NCBI RefSeq assembly: GCF_963259705.1
Contig: NC_081844.1
Coordinates: 43,155,341 to 43,219,340, forward strand
Length of the DNA stretch: 64,000 nucleotides
Direction: 5' to 3'
From: Myotis daubentonii
Lineage: Eukaryota > Chordata > Mammalia > Chiroptera > Vespertilionidae
Shown: piece after piece, positions 59,485-64,000 of the stretch
How the letters are laid out: each line of letters opens with the position of its first letter
Position numbering within the stretch: position 1 is the first letter of the stretch
Made by a program: the position numbers and the translations under genes
Notes under the pieces: generated by a model
Told to the model about the DNA's origin: nothing
The model's input: the letters and a program-made list of their open reading frames with translations, nothing else
Database searches by the model: none

Positions 59485-61850
59485 TTTACAGATTTTTCAG
59501 GTAGAATGGTGATTAGAATTAGGCACACATTGTTGATTAGACAATCACATCTACATGGGTGACATTTGCTAATCAAACCTATTCATGCTACAAATGTTGA
59601 TTTCCACCTTTATATGTGTATATCTGAAAAGAATGTTTGACCAATTGTGTTTTTTAAATGGTATGTACCTTATAGACTGTAGCAATTTTAGTATACAGAA
59701 ATTTTTCAAGTGCTATAAACAGGTATTACTAATTTATATATTTTGTCTCAAAAGTGGAAAAAATTATAAAGTTTAATTTTCATGAATTACTTTATTACAT
59801 TAGGTTGAATGCTCTAGAAGTTAACTTTGTGGGTCATTGCCAAAATAAGAGTATTTATGTGGCATTGGTTAGTTGTCAGTACTTTGCAACCTTGCTAAAG
59901 TTAAATATTACATTTCTTTTTAATATGCTTTGGATGATAAGTTTTTATACAGGTTGAAAAAAAACTTGTATCAGTTTGATACAAACATGAATTTAGAGTT
60001 TTTATCCCTGATTGAGCTGCTGGGCAAAATAGTCTACAAACATAAGTGTGGTATAGTTGATCTGTCCTGTTGAAATTCTCAATGATGATGAGCAGTAAGC
60101 ATTAACTCTTACCTTAAGGTTTTAGTATCTGCTAAATTAACCTCATTAATGTAGGAAGTGGAAGTGTTGTGTGTGTTTTTAAATCCACAAAACAGTATAG
60201 CAAACTACTTAAAAATAGTATGAAAAAATGACATTTTAAAAATAGAGAGTATTTTGAATATGATTTTTACCCTAAAATTTTAGTTAGTAAACAATTACTT
60301 ACAATCATAAATGATAAATATGCAGTAACAATGGATTAGATATCTTACAAGGAACAAAAGCATTAGTTTTAAAAGAAATATTTGAGAATAGAGATAAAGA
60401 CACAAACTCTATGTAAAATATCAGGGAACATCTCTTTTTCATTGAACTATTTTGTGGGGAATAGTGTGATATTTTAATGTCACAGGATTCATGGTCATTT
60501 TTATTACTTAAAATGTTTTAAATATTTACTGCACTTTAAAAAGTAATCCTTTTATGGTTTTATTGGAGCTGAACATTATTTTATGTAAACATACATAATT
60601 TTACATTGAAAGTCAGTGCAAAAACATAGTATATAGTAAATAAATGCAAAGTAATACAAAGAAATATAAATAAAATGAAAAGTAATAAAGGCAAATCTAT
60701 GTTTTAAGTTAATTTTGCTGATTCCTTAAAAATTTCTTTAGAATTTATCTTTGAAATAACCTTCTTTATATATAGGAGTCTTTTTAGGATGTGAGAACGT
60801 CTGTTAAGTGTGAATAAAATTAGATTATTAATCAAATTGTCTACTAAATGGAAGCATGGTAACTTACAGAATTTACCAGGCGTTAACAATTCCAGGCACA
60901 TATAGGAAATGCAACATTAAAGGTGGTGCCTCTAAGCTAGGAGAATTTATGCAGACAGAGCAGGCCATTTTCTAACGCTGCCTCACCTGCAGGCCTTTGG
61001 CCACCTGCACTTCTTCATTGTGACATCCTCTCAGGCTGAATTCCCTTCTTTGGACACCTCATGTACTGCAGTTATCAAAGGAGCTGATTTGACTGGTGAT
61101 TAGGAAGAAAGCAACGTATTTCATGGAACTGATGACACTAAGATGTAGGCTACAGATAGGTTTAAACTTTAAGTGTGTATTTACACTTTAAGAAATATAA
61201 CCCTTTTAACTAGTCCACTCTGCCCCCCAGCCCACATCAAGCTGCCGGTGTAATATGGGGATAAATTTTGAAATTGGTAAAATGAGCTTTCACTATCCAC
61301 TCCAGGTGAATTTTCCACCCACTTCCACTAACCGGGTAGAATTTGTAATTTCATAGTTGCTGAAATAAGTTGCCAGCTGTTGCTTATGTTCAAGAACTTC
61401 ATTGAATTCTTAAGAAGTCTCATCTGTAGCTGCTGTGTGACAAATATGAGCCCATAATCCAACTTGTGTTTTGCATTTTAAAAAAGATTTGTGCTTAAAG
61501 ACAATTATTACATTTTTTGCATGGAAGGCTTTAAAATTTGTGCTCCTGTTCATACTTTTTATTCATCTTCAGTTTCTGAGACAGTTTTTAACTGCTTTCT
61601 AGAGATAGAATTACACGTTATAAATTACTTTGGGGGCAGTAATAGGCACAAAGAAGGTCATTGAATTTATATGCTTCTCTCACGTAGAATAAAGGGAGAA
61701 GTCTATTCTGGATATACGAGTTTTGCCTTACGTTGCTGAAACATTTTTCCAGGCTTTCAAAATGGAAATATATGCAAATTGAGACATCATACCACTACCC
61801 TATCTTGAAAAACATACTAAAAGTATTTAATAATTTTTAAGTTTCTTTTA
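59485..61850 (+). other. CBR4 3' flank / possible 3' UTR
   Basis: Non-coding on both strands as far as can be seen. It aligns with 10,473-13,300 of the other duplicon. The block from about 60,840 to 61,800 is nearly identical to 12,300-13,260, far closer than the flanking DNA. No RNA gene is recognised. Confidence 0.5.
60639..60689 (+). terminator. Candidate CBR4 polyadenylation signals
   Basis: Three AATAAA hexamers at 60639, 60669 and 60684 in an A-rich tract about 1.2 kb after the stop codon. An alternative AATAAA occurs near 61,687. No transcript evidence is available, so the 3' end is unresolved. Confidence 0.3.
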
Positions 61851-61851
61851 T

Positions 61852-62082
61852 TTATTTATTTATTTTTTAATATATATTTTATTGATTTTTTACAGAGAGG
61901 AAGGGAGAGAGATAGAGAGTTAGAAACATCGATGAGAGAGAAACATCGATCAGCTGCCTCCTGCACATCTCCCACTGGGGATGTGCCTGCAACCCAGGTA
62001 CATGCCCTTGACCGGAATCGAACCTGGGACCTTTCAGTCTGCAAGCCGACGCTCTATCCACTGAGCCAAACCGGTTTCGGCA
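61852..62082 (-). mobile_element. Ves-type SINE
   Basis: 13-bp perfect duplications aagtttcttttat at 61839-61851 and 62083-62095; the 5' duplicon at about 13,300 has a single copy. Confidence 0.94.
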
Positions 62083-62676
62083 AAGTTTCTTTTATATTAA
62101 TTTCACTTTTAACTATATTATAAGCTCTTCATGGAAAATTCCTCTGTCTTTACTTAGTGGGATCTTTAAGCAACTTTTTGTAGTTTTCAGCATACACATA
62201 TTTCACAAATTTGTTAATTCTATGTCTAAGTACTTCGTGTTTTTTTTAGAGATATAATGGCATATACAACATTCTATTAGTTTCAGGTGTTCAACATAAT
62301 ACACTACTTGTATATATTGGGAAATGATCATATAGTAAGTCTACTGAATGTTCATCACCACCCATAGTTACAAATTTTTTTTTCTTGTGATGAGAACTTT
62401 TAATAATTTTTTTCGCAATTTTCAGAAATAAAGCACATTATTGTTAACTATAGTCACAGGACGTACATTGCATCCCCAGGAAGTAATTATTTTATAATCG
62501 AACGTTTGTACCTTTGGACCCCCTTCACCCATTTCCCCGCCACTTACTGCTTTCCTCTGGCAAACACCAGTCTCTTCCCTGTATCTATGAGCTCCATGTT
62601 TTGTTACGTGTTTTGGAAAATTTAGGCCACTTACATTTAAATAATTATTGATTGGTATGTACTTACTGCCATTTTC

Positions 62677-62896
62677 TTTTTTTTATATTTTTTTATTGAT
62701 TTTTTACAGAGAGGAAGGGAGAGAGATAGAGAGTCAGAAACATCAATGAGAGAGAAACATCGATCAGCTGCCTCCTGCACATCTCCTACTGGGGATGTGC
62801 CTGCAACCCAGGTACATGCCCTTGACCGGAATCGAACCTGGGACCCTTCAGTCTGCAGGCCGACGCTCCATCCACTGAGCCAAACCGGTTTTGGCA
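62677..62896 (-). mobile_element. Ves-type SINE in L1
   Basis: Reverse Ves (ttattgattttttacagagagg ... ccaaaccggttttggc), closely similar to the copy at 61,852. Confidence 0.92.
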
Positions 62897-63138
62897 ATTT
62901 TCTTATTTGTCTTCTGGCTCTTCTGCAATTTTTTTTTTCTTAACCTCATTTGTTATGGTTTGATAAATTTTTTTTAGTGCTATGTTTAGATTCCTTTATC
63001 TTTATCTTTTGTGTAGCTGCTATAGGTGTTTACTTTGTGGTTACCAGAAAGCTACATAAAGCAATTTATATTTAAAATAGTCTATTTTATGTTGATAACT
63101 TAAATTGAATGTATTTTAAAGCTCTGTATTCTTTTTAA

Positions 63139-63350
63139 AATATATATTGTTATTGATTTAAGAGAGGAAGGAAGCGGGAGAGAGAGAGAGAAACATCAAT
63201 GATGAGAGAGAATCATTGATCAGGTGCCTCCTGCACACCCCCTACTTGGGATCGAGCCTGCAACCTGGGCATATGCCTTGACTTGGAATGGATCCTTGAC
63301 CTCCTAGTTCATACGTCAATGCTCAACCACAGAGCCACACAGGCTGGGCA
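63139..63350 (-). mobile_element. Ves-type SINE in L1
   Basis: Reverse, more diverged SINE (tattgatttaagagaggaagg ... cacagagccacacaggctggg). Confidence 0.85.
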
Positions 63351-64000
63351 GAGTTTATATTCTTAATTCCCTATCCCACATTTTAAGTTTTTGATGTCAC
63401 CATTTACATAATTTTATCTGTGTATCCCTTAAAAATTATCGTAGTTATAGTTATTTATCTTTTAATCTTCATGCTACCTGTATAAGTGAATAATTTACCT
63501 CATTATTCTGAATTGTATATTTTATCATAAGATTTATTCTTTCCTACATTTTCCTGTTACTAATTAGCCTCTTTTTTTTTTCCTTAAAGAAATTTATTTA
63601 AAGTATCTAGTAATATCTGTCTACTTGGTGATGCTTTTGCTTGTCCAAAAAATTCTTTATCTCTCACTTAATTCTGAAGCAAAGTGCCCAATAGAGTTTG
63701 GGAAATTCTTTTCTTTCTGTACTTTGAGTATATGTGGCCACCCTTTTTCTGATCTGCAAAATTTCTGCTGTGAAATGTGCTTTTAGTTGTATTGGGGTTC
63801 TCTTGATGGAAAATAGTTGATTTTACTCTTGCTACTTTTAAGATTGTCTCAGAAATCAAGGAGGAGTACGTGCAAGAGCCTTGCCCTGGGGAATGATGGA
63901 TGACTGTGGTGGGGTCTTTATGATGGGTACCATAGGTGGTGGCAGCTTTCAAGCAGTCAAAGGTGTTCACAATTCTCCAGTGGGAGTGAACCACAGACTA

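Larger units (their letters stand above)
43543..62480 (+). repeat. Segmental duplication, 3' copy (carries functional CBR4 exons 3-5)
   Basis: Partner of 306-13,697 in direct orientation. It begins in CBR4 intron 2 and ends about 3 kb beyond the stop codon in an L1-derived tract. It contains the intact exons. It lacks the insertions found in the 5' copy at 1704, 2020, 3887, 4837, 6454, 9465, 11,536 and 11,775, and has its own at 45,264, 57,405, 58.3-58.75 kb and 61,852. Confidence 0.93.
62240..63999 (-). mobile_element. Antisense L1 (3' side and ORF2), decayed, interrupted by SINEs
   Basis: ggtgttcaacataatacac, then aggccacttacatttaaataattattg, ttgtggttaccagaaagc, and finally gatctgcaaaatttctgctg ... 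tattggggttctcttgatgg, all antisense L1 words in 3' to 5' order. It runs off the window. The duplication homology stops at about 62,480 within it. Confidence 0.7.

Noticed and set aside
1..64000. tRNA genes
   Set aside because: tRNA-like A/B-box words occur only as heads of Ves SINEs with SINE tails; no complete clover-leaf outside them was seen.

Overview
This is mammalian nuclear DNA, almost certainly from a vespertilionid (evening) bat. About twenty tRNA-derived Ves-type SINEs, HeliBat-like Helitrons, hAT MITEs, SPIN-type hAT copies and a mariner MITE sit in one 64 kb stretch. Such a load of young DNA transposons is known mainly from vespertilionids among mammals. The species call is inference.

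Layout. (1) 306-13,697: the 5' member of a direct segmental duplication. It holds a broken, intron-containing copy of exons 3-5 of CBR4. (2) 13,700-15,715: an antisense L1 5' region, then an apparent MaLR LTR to about 16,230. (3) 17,245-29,040, minus strand: an intronless pseudogene of a P4-ATPase (lipid flippase) best matched to ATP8B3. Its A-P-N domain segment is repeated in tandem about every 1.8 kb, giving five copies of the phosphorylation site plus a partial sixth unit. (4) 29,100-40,260: a transposon-rich spacer with Helitrons, LTRs, two hAT elements with clean 8-bp target duplications, and a 476-bp element with ~97-bp inverted repeats inserted in a SINE. (5) 40,300-59,484, plus strand: the intact CBR4 gene with CpG-rich TATA promoter, a ZNF143-like site and five coding exons adding to exactly 237 codons plus stop. 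(6) 43,543-62,480: the 3' duplicon, which carries CBR4 exons 3-5 and ends inside another antisense L1.

The only gene that looks functional is CBR4, the NADPH-dependent subunit of the mitochondrial 3-ketoacyl-ACP reductase (type II fatty acid synthesis). The most interesting signals are the mosaic divergence between the two CBR4 duplicons (about 1% in some blocks, 10% or more in others, by eye), many transposons present in one duplicon and absent from the other, the alternating (A/C/E versus B/D) structure of the ATP8B3 pseudogene array, a SPIN-type element inside an L1-style retrotransposed insert, and two Helitrons abutting head to tail with an ~80-bp minisatellite inside. Coordinates of old repeats and of array units are approximate. 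All identities were judged by reading, without alignment software.
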